From Phreatobacter sp. (GTDB lineage Bacteria > Pseudomonadota > Alphaproteobacteria > Rhizobiales > Phreatobacteraceae), in NCBI RefSeq assembly GCF_022843985.1, contig NZ_JALHMP010000003.1:1-64000 (forward strand): a DNA stretch of 64,000 nt, written 5' to 3'. How positions within the stretch are numbered: position 1 is the first letter of the stretch; the number at the start of each line of letters is the position of its first letter. The notes under the pieces were generated by a model. That model did no database searches, was not told the origin of the DNA, and saw only the letters and a program-made list of their open reading frames with translations. Shown here piece after piece: positions 51,510 to 60,315 of this stretch. A program made the position numbers and the translations under genes.

Positions 51510-54467
51510 TCACTCGTCGATGCCTGGTCCAACCTTCCGCTCCAGGCTCATCGCCAGGACCCGCGCGACATGCACCGCTTCACGACCGGCCCCGTCGGCG
51601 ATCTGGTGACGGCAGGAGGTGCCGTCGGCAACGATGATGGCATCGTCCGGCGCCTTGCGGATGGCTGGCAGCAGCGACAGCTCCGCCATGGCGAGCGAGG
51701 CATCGATGGTCTCGGCATGGTAGCCGAAGGCGCCGGCCATGCCGCAGCAGGAGCTCTCCACCGTCTCGACCTCAAGCCCGGGAATGAGCCTGAGCGCGCC
51801 CTCCACGGCGCCCATGGCGCCGAAGGCCTTCTGGTGGCAATGGCCGTGCAGCACGGCCTTGACCTTGAGCTCGCCGAGGGGCAGCGACAGGCGGCCGGCC
51901 TTGGCCTCGGCGGCGAGAAACTCTTCGAACAGGACCGCGACCTTCGCCACGCCAGCCGCGGCCTCCGATTTCAGGAGCGCCGGGAGCTCGTCGCGCAGGG
52001 AGAACAGGCAGGATGGCTCAAGGCCGATGACCGGCACGCCGCGGGCGGCGAAGGGGGCGAGCGCCGCCACCAGGCGGTCGGCCTCGGCGCGGGCGCGGTC
52101 GATCATCCCGGTGGCGAGATAGGTGCGCCCGCAGCACAGCGCGCGACCACCACCGAGGGGCCTCGCGTGGTGGACGCGATAGCCGGCACGGGTCAGGACG
52201 GCGACGGCAGCATCGAGGTTCTCGCGCTCGAAGGCACGGTTGAACGTGTCGGCGAAGAGCACCACCTCGCCGCCAGCCTCCGGCCCTTCCGCGACCGCCC
52301 TGGGCGCGAAGATATCAGCGCGCCAGCGCGGCAGGGAACGGCGCACCGAGAACTGCGCCAGCTTCTCCGACAGGGCCTTCAGAGCCGGCACGCGGTCGCG
52401 AAGGTTGAAGAGCCAGGGCGCCCTGGCCGCGATGGGCGCGAGGCGCGGCAGGTGGGCGACAAGCCGCTCGTGCAGCTTCGCGCCATAGAGGGCGTAGCGC
52501 TGGGCCTTCACCTCGATCTTCATGCGCGTCATATCGACCCCGGTCGGGCATTCGCGCTTGCAAGCCTTGCAGGAGACGCAGAGAGAGAGGCTGGCCTCCA
52601 TCTCCGGGGCCAGCAGCGCGTCGGGGCCGAGCTGGCCGGTCATGGCGAGACGCAGCGTATTGGCGCGCCCGCGCGTCACGTGCTGCTCGTCGCGGGTGAC
52701 GCGGTAGCTCGGGCACATGGCGCCGCCGTCCAGCTTCCGGCAGGTGCCGTTGTTGTTGCACATCTCGATGGCGCCGAGGAAACCCTGCGACGCACCGGGA
52801 AAATCGGACCAGTCGAGGGCCGGATTGATCTCGATGCCCTCATAGCCCGGCGGGTAGCGGAACAGGGTCCGGTCATCCATCCGCGGAGCGCGGGTGATCT
52901 TGCCGGGATTGAAGAGACCCCCGGGATCGAAGCGGTCCTTCACCTCCTCGAAGGCACGGACGAGGCGGGTGCCAAACATCTGCTCGTGGAACTCGGAGCG
53001 GACGATGCCGTCACCGTGCTCGCCGGAATGCGAGCCCTTGTATCGGCGCACCAGTTCGAAGGCCTGTTCGGCCATGGAGCGCATGCGCTTGGCGTCCACA
53101 TCCAGCTTCATGTTGAGCACGGGGCGCACGTGCAGGCAGCCGACGGAGGCGTGGGCATACCAGGTGCCCTCGGTGCCGTGGGCACGGAAGATATCCGTGA
53201 GGCCTGCCGTGTAGGCGGCGAGGTCCTTCAGCGGCACGGCGCAGTCCTCGACGAAGGAGACCGGCTTTCCCGCCTCCTTCATCGACATCATGATGTTGAG
53301 GCCCGACGAACGCATCTCTGTGACCGCCGCCTGCCAGGCGGGTTCGGTGACCGGCACGACACCGCCGAAACGGGCGCCCTCGCCCTGCCAGGAAAAGCCG
53401 AGATCGCCCATCATCGCCTCGAGATCCCTGAGCTTCTGCAGGTTCTGGGCCTCCGTCTCCTCGGCGAACTCGACGACCAGCAGGGCGTCGGGATCGCCGC
53501 GGACGACGCGCTCCACCGTCGGGCGGAACATGGCGATGTCGCGGGCGAGCCCGATCATCGTACGGTCGACCAGTTCCACCGCGATGGGCTTCAGCGTGAC
53601 GAGATGCTGGGCCGCATCCATCGCCTGGTGAAACGAGCCGAAATGGCAGATGCCGAAGACCTTAGGCCCCAGCAGCGGCCAGAGTTTCAGGTCGACGGCG
53701 GTGCTGAAGGCGAGGGTGCCCTCGGAGCCGACGAGGAGATGGGCCATGTTGTTGGTGGCGCCGTTCGGCACGAGGGCGTCGAGATTGTAGCCGCCGACGC
53801 GGCGCTGCACCTTCGGATAGCGGGCCTCGACCTCAGCCGCCTCGCGCGTGCCGAGGCTCAGCAGGTCGCGGGTGAGGAGGTCGGCATCGTTGCGCAGGGC
53901 CTCGTCACGGGAGACCTCGCCGAACCAGCGGCGGGTGCCGTCGGCAAGCGCCGCCTCCACCTGGATGACATTGTCGCGCATGGTGCCGTAGCGCAGCGAG
54001 CGGCCGCCGCAGGAATTGTTGGCGGTCATGCCGCCAATCGTCGCGCGCGAGGCGGTGGAGACGTCGACGGGATACCAGAGCCCGTGCTTCTTCAGCTGGC
54101 GGTTGAGATCATCGAGGACGATGCCCGGCTCGACGCGGACGGTGCGCCCGGCAAGGTCGAGGTCGAGGATCCTGTTGAGGCGCTTGGAACAGTCGACGAC
54201 GAGCGAGGCATTGACCGTCTGGCCGCACTGGGAGGTACCGCCACCGCGCGGCAGGACCGTGACGCCCGCCTCGCGCGCCAGCGCCACCGCGCGGATGGCA
54301 TCGTCCACCGTCTCCGGCACGACGGCCCCGACCGGCATGATCTGGTAGATCGAGGCGTCGGTGGCGTAGCGCCCGCGCGAAAAGACGTCGAAGAGCACAT
54401 CGCCCTTCACCTGGGATGCGAGGCGGCGCTGCAGCGGCGTATCGGGCATGTTGCTCATGTCGTTCAT
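51510..54467 (-). CDS. Giant FAD/Fe-S 2-hydroxyacid dehydrogenase (D-2-hydroxyglutarate dehydrogenase-like)
   Basis: A 985-residue fusion resembling the YdiJ / D-2-hydroxyglutarate dehydrogenase family. Order: FAD-binding VAO-type domain (PRGGGTSQCGQTVNASLVV near residue 75), FAD-oxidase C-terminal domain with the substrate His region (about 430-520), a first iron-sulfur motif CNNNGTCRKLDGG...CP, a second CVSCKACKRECPTG, and a C-terminal CCG domain pair (ALCCGRTYLATG, HGHCHQKAF, SSCCGMAGAF). It oxidises a D-2-hydroxyacid and passes electrons to the chain. Cofactor sites look intact. ATG 54467 is preferred, but 54497 is possible. Confidence 0.9.
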   Translation of the reverse strand: MNDMSNMPDTPLQRRLASQVKGDVLFDVFSRGRYATDASIYQIMPVGAVVPETVDDAIRAVALAREAGVTVLPRGGGTSQCGQTVNASLVVDCSKRLNRILDLDLAGRTVRVEPGIVLDDLNRQLKKHGLWYPVDVSTASRATIGGMTANNSCGGRSLRYGTMRDNVIQVEAALADGTRRWFGEVSRDEALRNDADLLTRDLLSLGTREAAEVEARYPKVQRRVGGYNLDALVPNGATNNMAHLLVGSEGTLAFSTAVDLKLWPLLGPKVFGICHFGSFHQAMDAAQHLVTLKPIAVELVDRTMIGLARDIAMFRPTVERVVRGDPDALLVVEFAEETEAQNLQKLRDLEAMMGDLGFSWQGEGARFGGVVPVTEPAWQAAVTEMRSSGLNIMMSMKEAGKPVSFVEDCAVPLKDLAAYTAGLTDIFRAHGTEGTWYAHASVGCLHVRPVLNMKLDVDAKRMRSMAEQAFELVRRYKGSHSGEHGDGIVRSEFHEQMFGTRLVRAFEEVKDRFDPGGLFNPGKITRAPRMDDRTLFRYPPGYEGIEINPALDWSDFPGASQGFLGAIEMCNNNGTCRKLDGGAMCPSYRVTRDEQHVTRGRANTLRLAMTGQLGPDALLAPEMEASLSLCVSCKACKRECPTGVDMTRMKIEVKAQRYALYGAKLHERLVAHLPRLAPIAARAPWLFNLRDRVPALKALSEKLAQFSVRRSLPRWRADIFAPRAVAEGPEAGGEVVLFADTFNRAFERENLDAAVAVLTRAGYRVHHARPLGGGRALCCGRTYLATGMIDRARAEADRLVAALAPFAARGVPVIGLEPSCLFSLRDELPALLKSEAAAGVAKVAVLFEEFLAAEAKAGRLSLPLGELKVKAVLHGHCHQKAFGAMGAVEGALRLIPGLEVETVESSCCGMAGAFGYHAETIDASLAMAELSLLPAIRKAPDDAIIVADGTSCRHQIADGAGREAVHVARVLAMSLERKVGPGIDE

Positions 54468-54540
54468 CGGTGACGTCTCTGTGTCGCGCAAAAGCATGCA
54501 GCGGCCGGCTTCCGCCCGGTGTCGGGTCTGGCTCCGGCTT

Positions 54541-54599
54541 CACCTCTCCCCGGCGGGGAGAGGTCGACCGGAGCGACAGCGATGGTCGGGTGAGGGGGA
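54541..54599. repeat. Palindromic repeat, family B, reverse orientation
   Basis: CACCTCTCCCCGGCGGGGAG followed by AGGTCGACCGG and TCGGGTGAGGGGG, the family B unit in reverse orientation. A forward copy lies at 54706-54753, beyond the pure G/C block. Confidence 0.8.
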
Positions 54600-54707
54600 A
54601 ACGCCGCGGACGAGCCCTGGGGGGGGGCGCGCCCCGCGGGCCGCCCCCCCGCCGCCCCCCCCCCCCGCCCCCCCCCCCCCCCCCCCCCACGCCGCGGACG
54701 AGCCCTG
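54600..54707. repeat. Direct repeats around a pure G/C block with long C runs
   Basis: ACGCCGCGGACGAGCCCTG occurs at 54600-54618 and again at 54689-54707. Between them are 70 bases of only G and C, including a 13-C run (54654-54666), one G, and a 21-C run (54668-54688). Nothing similar is elsewhere in the window. No gene crosses it. It lies in the 414-bp gap between the FAD/Fe-S gene and the aminotransferase. Confidence 0.9.
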
Positions 54708-54753
54708 CCCCCTCACCCGGCCTTCGGCCGACCTCTCCCCGGCGGGGAGAGGT
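54706..54753. repeat. Palindromic repeat, family B, forward orientation
   Basis: TGCCCCCTCACCCGGCCTTC followed by the core ACCTCTCCCCGGCGGGGAGAGGT, in the opposite orientation to 54541-54599. Confidence 0.8.
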
Positions 54754-54799
54754 GGGCCCAACGCTCGGCGCCCGAAAGGGTCACCAGCGGCTAAGGCCC

Positions 54800-54828
54800 T
54801 TGACTTGAATTTTGCATTCATTATTCAT
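54800..54828 (+). promoter_or_regulatory. Candidate promoter of the SGAT-GntR operon
   Basis: TTGACT at 54800-54805 is a good -35; with a 16-base spacer the -10 would be TATTCA (54822-54827). The stretch ATTCATTATTCATT just there is a direct repeat in an otherwise GC-rich region and could be an operator for the GntR protein encoded downstream. Confidence 0.4.
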
Positions 54829-54881
54829 TCTGGCAAGAGACCGCGACGGAGCGGCGCCCCATTCACGCCGAGGAGAGCCCG

Positions 54882-56087
54882 ATGGCCACCAATGCACCGC
54901 GCGTCGCCGGGCGCCATTTCCTGCAGATCCCCGGCCCCTCGCCGGTGCCCGAGCGTATCCTCAGCGCCATCGCGCGGCAGACGATCGACCATCGCGGCCC
55001 GGATTTCGGCAAGCTCGGCCTGCGCGTCCTTGACGGCATGCGCTCCATCTTCAAGACCCGCGGCGCCGTGGTGATCTATCCGGCCTCGGGCACCGGCGCC
55101 TGGGAGGCGGCCCTCGCCAACACGCTGTCGCCCGGCGACAAGGTCCTGATGGTCGAGACCGGCCATTTCGCCACGCTGTGGAAGACCATGGCCGGCAAGC
55201 TCGGCGTCGAGGCGGTGTTCATCCCTTCCGACTGGCGCGCCGGCGCCGATGTCGCGGCGATCGAACAGGCGCTGCGCGAGGACAAGGGCCATGCATTCAG
55301 GGCGGTCTGCGTCGTCCACAACGAGACCTCCACCGGGGCGACGTCGCGCATCGACGAGGTCCGCAAGGCCATCGATGCGGCCGGCCATCCGGCGCTGCTG
55401 ATGGTCGACACGATCTCCTCTCTGGCCTCGGTCGACTACCGCCATGACGAATGGGGCGTCGACGTCACGGTCGCCGGCTCGCAGAAGGGCCTGATGCTGC
55501 CGCCGGGCCTGTCCTTCAACGCCGTGTCCGAGAAGGCGCTGGCGGCCTCGAAAGCCTCGCGCCTGCCGAAGAGCTTCTGGGGGTGGGAGGAGATGATCGC
55601 CGCCGGCAAGTCCGGATACTTCCCCTATACGCCGGCGACGAACCTGCTCTATGGCCTCGACGAGGCCATCCAGATGCTGCACGAGGAAGGCCTCGACGCC
55701 GTCTTCGCCCGCCACATCCGCCACGGCGAGGCGACCCGCCGGGCGGTCGCCGCCTGGGGCCTCGAAAATCTCTGCACCAATCCCAAGCACTTCTCGCCGG
55801 TGCTGACCGCTGTCGTCATGCCGGAGGGCCATGATGCCGACCGGCTGCGCTCGGTGATCCTCGATGCCTTCGACATGTCGCTGGGCACCGGCCTGTCGAA
55901 GGTCGCGAAGAAGGTTTTCCGCATCGGCCATCTCGGCGACATCAACGACCTGACGCTGATCGGCACCCTCGGCGGGGTCGAGATGGGCCTCGGCCTCGCC
56001 GGCGTGCCGCACAAGGCCGGTGGCGTGACGGCCGCCATGGCCTATCTGGCCGATACCAAGCGCGAGGGCAGTGCCAGGGCAGCGTGA
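54882..56087 (+). CDS. Serine-glyoxylate aminotransferase-like enzyme
   Basis: A 401-residue fold-type I aminotransferase of the serine/alanine-glyoxylate family. GRHFLQIPGPSPVPERIL opens the protein, IYPASGTGAWEAAL binds PLP phosphate, VDTISSLASVDYRHDEWGVD follows, and the PLP Lys is in AGSQKGLMLPPG. It matches the SgaA type, transferring an amino group to glyoxylate from serine (or aspartate, alanine). In methylotrophs it serves the serine cycle; no other serine-cycle genes are near, and a photorespiration-like glyoxylate detoxification role is equally possible. GntR follows 28 bp downstream. Confidence 0.9.
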   Translation: MATNAPRVAGRHFLQIPGPSPVPERILSAIARQTIDHRGPDFGKLGLRVLDGMRSIFKTRGAVVIYPASGTGAWEAALANTLSPGDKVLMVETGHFATLWKTMAGKLGVEAVFIPSDWRAGADVAAIEQALREDKGHAFRAVCVVHNETSTGATSRIDEVRKAIDAAGHPALLMVDTISSLASVDYRHDEWGVDVTVAGSQKGLMLPPGLSFNAVSEKALAASKASRLPKSFWGWEEMIAAGKSGYFPYTPATNLLYGLDEAIQMLHEEGLDAVFARHIRHGEATRRAVAAWGLENLCTNPKHFSPVLTAVVMPEGHDADRLRSVILDAFDMSLGTGLSKVAKKVFRIGHLGDINDLTLIGTLGGVEMGLGLAGVPHKAGGVTAAMAYLADTKREGSARAA

Positions 56088-56115
56088 GGGCGCGACAGGC
56101 GAGAGGAGGATCGGC

Positions 56116-56796
56116 ATGAACGAGCATCCGCTGATCGCCCGCCGCTCGCTGGCGGCCGAACTCGTCGGCCGCCTGCGCGACATGATCATCGAAGGCACGC
56201 TCAAGGCCGGCGACAAGATCTCCGAGCCCGACCTCTGCGACCTCTTCGGCGTCTCGCGCACGCCGCTGCGCGAAGCGCTGAAGGTGCTGGCGGCGGAGGG
56301 CCTCGTCGATCTCACCCCGAACCGCGGCAGCCGGGTCGCCCGCATTGCGCCGGAGGCGGTGGAAGAGCTCTTCCCCATCATGGGGATGCTGGAGGCGCTG
56401 GCCGGCGAACTCGCCTGCGCCCGCCTGACCGCCATTGACCTCGCCCGGCTGGAGGCGATGCATGCCGCGATGGTCGGCCACTGGCAACGTGGCGAATGGG
56501 TGCCCTATTCCGCGCTCAACCGGAGGATCCACGAGGAGATCTTCCGCATCGCCGGCAATGCCACACTGGCGAGCCTCTATCAGAACCTGATGGTGCGTAT
56601 CCATGCGGTGCGCTTCGTCGCCCGCAAGACGCCCGGGCGCTGGGCCGAGGCGATCGAGGACCACGAGCGGATGATGGCGGCGCTGCGCGCCCGCGACGGG
56701 GCAGCGCTGTCGGGCCTGATGCGGGAGCATCTCCGCCACAAGGCCGACGTGGTCCACGAGGCGCTGCGCCAGCTCGGGGCACCGGAGCAGGGCTGA
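56116..56796 (+). CDS. GntR family transcriptional regulator, FCD (FadR) subfamily
   Basis: A 226-residue regulator with an N-terminal winged helix-turn-helix (about residues 10-75: GDKISEPDLCDLFGVSRTPL REALKVLAAEGLVDL) and a C-terminal FCD ligand-binding domain that senses an acid, with metal-binding candidates His/Asp in NRRIHEEIFRIAGN and EHLRHKADVVHE. GAGGAGGA precedes ATG 56116. As the second gene with the aminotransferase it probably regulates that gene by sensing a substrate such as glyoxylate or a hydroxyacid. Confidence 0.93.
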   Translation: MNEHPLIARRSLAAELVGRLRDMIIEGTLKAGDKISEPDLCDLFGVSRTPLREALKVLAAEGLVDLTPNRGSRVARIAPEAVEELFPIMGMLEALAGELACARLTAIDLARLEAMHAAMVGHWQRGEWVPYSALNRRIHEEIFRIAGNATLASLYQNLMVRIHAVRFVARKTPGRWAEAIEDHERMMAALRARDGAALSGLMREHLRHKADVVHEALRQLGAPEQG

Positions 56797-56878
56797 TCCG
56801 CTGCCCCTCCCCTCGCCTTCCGGCGGGGATTGTCTATTTTGGGGAGCCTGACCCCGGCCCTTGAACCCGGATGATCCG

Positions 56879-57886
56879 ATGACGCTGTTCTCCATCCTCG
56901 ACCTCGCGCCCGTCCCGGAAGGCTCCACCCCGGGCGACGCGCTGCGCAACACGATCGATCTTGCCGGCCATGCCGACCGCCTCGGCTACAACCGCTACTG
57001 GCTTGCCGAGCATCACAACATGACCGGCATCGCCAGCGCCGCGACGGCCGTCGTGATCGGCCAGGTCGCGGCGGCGACGCGCCGGATCCGGGTGGGTGCC
57101 GGCGGCATCATGCTGCCGAACCACGCGCCCATGGTGATCGCCGAACAGTTCGGCACGCTGGAGAGCCTGTTTCCCGGCCGCATCGATCTCGGCCTCGGCC
57201 GAGCCCCCGGAACCGACCAGCGCACCATGCGGGCGCTGCGTGTCGACCCGATGGAATCGGACAATTTCCCGCAGGACGTGCTGGAACTGCAGGCCTTCCT
57301 CGCCCCTGCCCAGCCGGGCCAGGCGATCCAGGCGGTGCCAGGCGCCGGCACCGAAGTGCCGCTGTGGATCCTGGGGTCGTCGACCTTCGGCGCGCAGCTC
57401 GCGGCCATGCTGGGTCTGCCCTATGCCTTCGCCTCGCATTTCGCCCCCGATGCGCTGATGCAGGCGATGGCCCTCTACCGGGCGAAGTTCACGCCCTCGG
57501 CGCAGCAGGCGAGCGCCTATGCCATGGCGGGCTGCAACGTCTTCCTGGCGCCCAGCGATGCGGAGGCGCGCCACCTCTTCACCTCGGCCCAGCAGCGCGC
57601 CGCCGGCATCTTCCGGGGCGTGCGCGGCCTCTTGCCACCACCGATCGACGATATCGAGAGCTTCTGGAGCCCGATGGAAAAGGCGCAGGCCTCGCGCATG
57701 CTGCATTTCTCCTTCGTCGGCGCGCCGGAGACCGTACGGCGAGGGCTGGAGCGCTTCATTGCCGAGACGGGAGTGGACGAGGTGATGGTGGCGTCGGCCA
57801 TTCACGACCACGCCAAGCGCGTGCGCTCCTATGAGATGCTGGCGGATGTCGTGAAGGACCTTCAGGCGCGACCGGCGGCGGCGTGA
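56879..57886 (+). CDS. Luciferase-like flavin monooxygenase (LLM class)
   Basis: A 335-residue FMN-dependent oxidoreductase of the bacterial luciferase-like family (MsnO8 subgroup). [20 protein letters not shown] starts it; [37 protein letters not shown] and [14 protein letters not shown] are signature segments of the TIM barrel. It oxidises an unknown substrate with reduced FMN and oxygen. ATG 56879 gives the family start; the frame continues 18 bp upstream to a TTG. Confidence 0.92.
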   Translation: MTLFSILDLAPVPEGSTPGDALRNTIDLAGHADRLGYNRYWLAEHHNMTGIASAATAVVIGQVAAATRRIRVGAGGIMLPNHAPMVIAEQFGTLESLFPGRIDLGLGRAPGTDQRTMRALRVDPMESDNFPQDVLELQAFLAPAQPGQAIQAVPGAGTEVPLWILGSSTFGAQLAAMLGLPYAFASHFAPDALMQAMALYRAKFTPSAQQASAYAMAGCNVFLAPSDAEARHLFTSAQQRAAGIFRGVRGLLPPPIDDIESFWSPMEKAQASRMLHFSFVGAPETVRRGLERFIAETGVDEVMVASAIHDHAKRVRSYEMLADVVKDLQARPAAA

Positions 57887-57941
57887 GCTGAAGGCCTGCC
57901 CCATTGGACCTTTCATCGCCCCCGTGGGCTATATGTCCACC

Positions 57942-59360
57942 ATGAACTACCGTCCCTCCACCGCCCATGCCGATCTCGGCCCCGCCTTCTTCGATGTCGT
58001 GGCGGCCGCCAAGTTTCCTTGCCATGTGCTGCGCTTCCGCAACCAGCGCTGGGCGGAGGCGGTCGGCCTCGGCGGGCTGACCGACGACCAGTGGATTGCC
58101 CATTTCGGCCGGTTCGAGGCCCTGCCGGACAACCTCCCGGCGCCGCTGGCCCTGCGCTATCACGGCCACCAGTTCCGCTCCTACAACCCCGATATCGGCG
58201 ACGGGCGCGGCTTCCTCGCCGCACAGCTCATCGACGGTGACGGCCGTCTCCTCGACCTCGGCACCAAGGGCTCGGGACGGACGCCCTATTCGCGCTCCGG
58301 CGACGGCCGCCTGACCCTCAAGGGCGGCGTCAGGGAGGTGCTGGCCTCCTCGCTGCTGGAGGCCTTTGGCGTCTACACGTCGAAGACCTTCTCGCTGATC
58401 GAGACCGGCGAGGAACTGATGCGCGGCGACGAGCCCTCGCCGACCCGGTCCGCGGTCATGGTGCGGCTGTCGCACAGCCATGTCCGCTTCGGCACCTTCC
58501 AGCGCTGCCTCGCCTATAACGACGCCGCCGGCATCGCCGCGCTGGTCGGCCATTCGATCCGGCACTACCACCCGCAGGCGGCCCGTGGCGGCGTCATGGC
58601 CGAGGAGGCCCCGGCCCTGCTCGCCGCCGTCGCCGCGGCATCCGGTGCCCTCGTCGGCGAATGGATGGCGGCGGGCTTCGTCCACGGCGTGCTCAACACC
58701 GACAACATGGTCGTCACCGGGGAAAGCTTCGACTACGGCCCCTGGCGGTTCCTGCCGCGCTACGAGCCGGGATTCACCGCCGCCTATTTCGACCAGACCG
58801 GCCTCTATGCCTTCGGCCGCCAGCCCGGGGCCGTCGCCTGGAACCTCGAGCGCTTCGCCGAGTGCCTGACGCTGGTGGCGCCGGTGGCGGCGCTGGAGGA
58901 TGCGCTGCGCGGCTATGCCGGGGCCTTCCATGCCGGCCTCCGGCGGGCGCTCTGCGCGCGGCTCGGCCTCAAGGCGGTCGACGCCGAGACCGACGACGAA
59001 CTCGCCGCCGCCTTCTTCCAGTTCCTGCTGAAGTCGCAGGCGCCGTTCGAACGCACGGTGTTCGACTGGCATGGCGGCCTCGCGCGGCGCGCCTTCGCCA
59101 TGGCCGGGCCGCAGGCCGCGTTCTATGCGGGCACGGACTTCGCGCGGCTGGAGGCGGCGCTGGGAGCCCACGAACCCGTCGCCGCCCCGCCGGCGGCCCG
59201 CGCCTATTTCGAGGGCGAGGGGCCGGCGACGCTGCTGATCGAGGAGGTCGAGGCCCTCTGGGCGCCGATCGCCGAGCGCGACGACTGGAGCCTCTTCACC
59301 GCCAAGCTTGACCAGATCGACCGGGCACGCGAGGCTCACGCCATCGCGCCACGGCGCTAG
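57942..59360 (+). CDS. selO: SelO (YdiU) protein AMPylase
   Basis: A 472-residue pseudokinase-fold AMP-transferase, which transfers AMP from ATP to Ser/Thr/Tyr of redox proteins and protects from oxidative stress. FRNQRWAEAVGLGG, DLGTKGSGRTPYSRSGDGRL (nucleotide loop with Lys and Arg), GVREVLASSLLEAFG and HGVLNTDNMVVTGES (Asn, Asp) fit the family. No selenocysteine or Cys is present at the C-terminus, as usual in bacteria lacking that motif. Starts at ATG 57942 or 57933. Confidence 0.93.
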   Translation: MNYRPSTAHADLGPAFFDVVAAAKFPCHVLRFRNQRWAEAVGLGGLTDDQWIAHFGRFEALPDNLPAPLALRYHGHQFRSYNPDIGDGRGFLAAQLIDGDGRLLDLGTKGSGRTPYSRSGDGRLTLKGGVREVLASSLLEAFGVYTSKTFSLIETGEELMRGDEPSPTRSAVMVRLSHSHVRFGTFQRCLAYNDAAGIAALVGHSIRHYHPQAARGGVMAEEAPALLAAVAAASGALVGEWMAAGFVHGVLNTDNMVVTGESFDYGPWRFLPRYEPGFTAAYFDQTGLYAFGRQPGAVAWNLERFAECLTLVAPVAALEDALRGYAGAFHAGLRRALCARLGLKAVDAETDDELAAAFFQFLLKSQAPFERTVFDWHGGLARRAFAMAGPQAAFYAGTDFARLEAALGAHEPVAAPPAARAYFEGEGPATLLIEEVEALWAPIAERDDWSLFTAKLDQIDRAREAHAIAPRR

Positions 59361-59391
59361 CCACCGACGCCGCCATCACAGGGAGACGGCC

Positions 59392-60315
59392 TTGAGCGAC
59401 CAGGACGCAGGGGCCTTCCTCTCCTATGCCCAGAACCGCGAGGACTACCACCTCTCGCTGCTGCTCGCCGACGTGGAAGCGGGCTTCTATGTGGATATCG
59501 GCGGCGGCCATGCCATCGCCGACAATGTCTCCTTCTGGTTCTACGAGCGCGGCTGGCGCGGCATCGTGGTGGAGCCGCAGGCGGAGATCGCCCGTGCCTA
59601 TGGACGCGTCCGCCCGCGCGACACCGTCGTCGAGGCGCTCTGCGGCCGGACCGAAGGCGAGGCCGACTTCTTCCAGGCCGACCGCTTCCACGGGCTGTCG
59701 ACGACGCTCGCCCAGCACGCCGAGACCGCCGCGGCGGCCGGCGTCTCGTCGTCGCGCCTGCGCCGCCCGATGACGACGCTGGCGGCGCTCTGCGCGGCCC
59801 ATGCGCCGGAGCGCATCGATTTCCTCAAGGTCGATGTCGAGGGTGCGGAGGCCGAGGTGCTCGCGGGCAACAACTGGCAGCGCTTTCGGCCCCGCGTCGT
59901 GGTGATGGAGGCCGTGGCGCCCTGGACCATGGCCGACCGCTCGGAGGACTTCGCGCCAATCCTCGCCGCGGCCGGCTACCGCGATGTCTTTTTCGACGGC
60001 CTCAACCGCTTCTACCTGCGCGAGGAGGATGCCGGCCTCGCCGCGCGCCTGCCGTGCGAACCGGCGCCCTGGGACGCGATGCGCCACCTCGGCGAATATG
60101 GGCCGGCCCATCGCGACCCGGCCCATCCCGACCACGGGCTGGCGATCCACCTCGACCCCGCGGTCTTCGCCCGGCTCAACGCCCTCGAGCCGGAGGCGCT
60201 CACTGCACTGCTGCCGGCGGGCGTGCCGCACGACTGCCCGACGACGCAGTTCGCGCTCGGCCGCATCGCCACCCTGTTCGACGGCGGCTATGTCGTCGAG
60301 GAGGTCAGCCCCTAA
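59392..60315 (+). CDS. FkbM family methyltransferase
   Basis: A 307-residue protein with an N-terminal FkbM-type methyltransferase domain: YVDIGGGHAIADNVSFWFYE (motif I, about residues 33-52), WRGIVVEPQAE, and IDFLKVDVEGAEAEVLAG (about 140-158) are typical. The C-terminal 100 residues have no assignment. Translation is predicted from TTG 59392, five bases after AGGGAGA, since no ATG fits. FkbM enzymes methylate hydroxyl groups of glycans or other small molecules; the substrate here is unknown. Converges on bioY with 11 bp overlap. Confidence 0.82.
   Translation: MSDQDAGAFLSYAQNREDYHLSLLLADVEAGFYVDIGGGHAIADNVSFWFYERGWRGIVVEPQAEIARAYGRVRPRDTVVEALCGRTEGEADFFQADRFHGLSTTLAQHAETAAAAGVSSSRLRRPMTTLAALCAAHAPERIDFLKVDVEGAEAEVLAGNNWQRFRPRVVVMEAVAPWTMADRSEDFAPILAAAGYRDVFFDGLNRFYLREEDAGLAARLPCEPAPWDAMRHLGEYGPAHRDPAHPDHGLAIHLDPAVFARLNALEPEALTALLPAGVPHDCPTTQFALGRIATLFDGGYVVEEVSP

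Noticed and set aside
51570-54473. A 967-codon open frame opposite the FAD/Fe-S dehydrogenase
   Set aside because: Antisense of a clear gene; product is His/Arg/Gly-rich with no domain.
54882-56087. Beta-hydroxyaspartate cycle aminotransferase (BhcA)
   Set aside because: The sequence pattern fits serine-glyoxylate aminotransferase better and no bhcB, bhcC or bhcD genes are adjacent.
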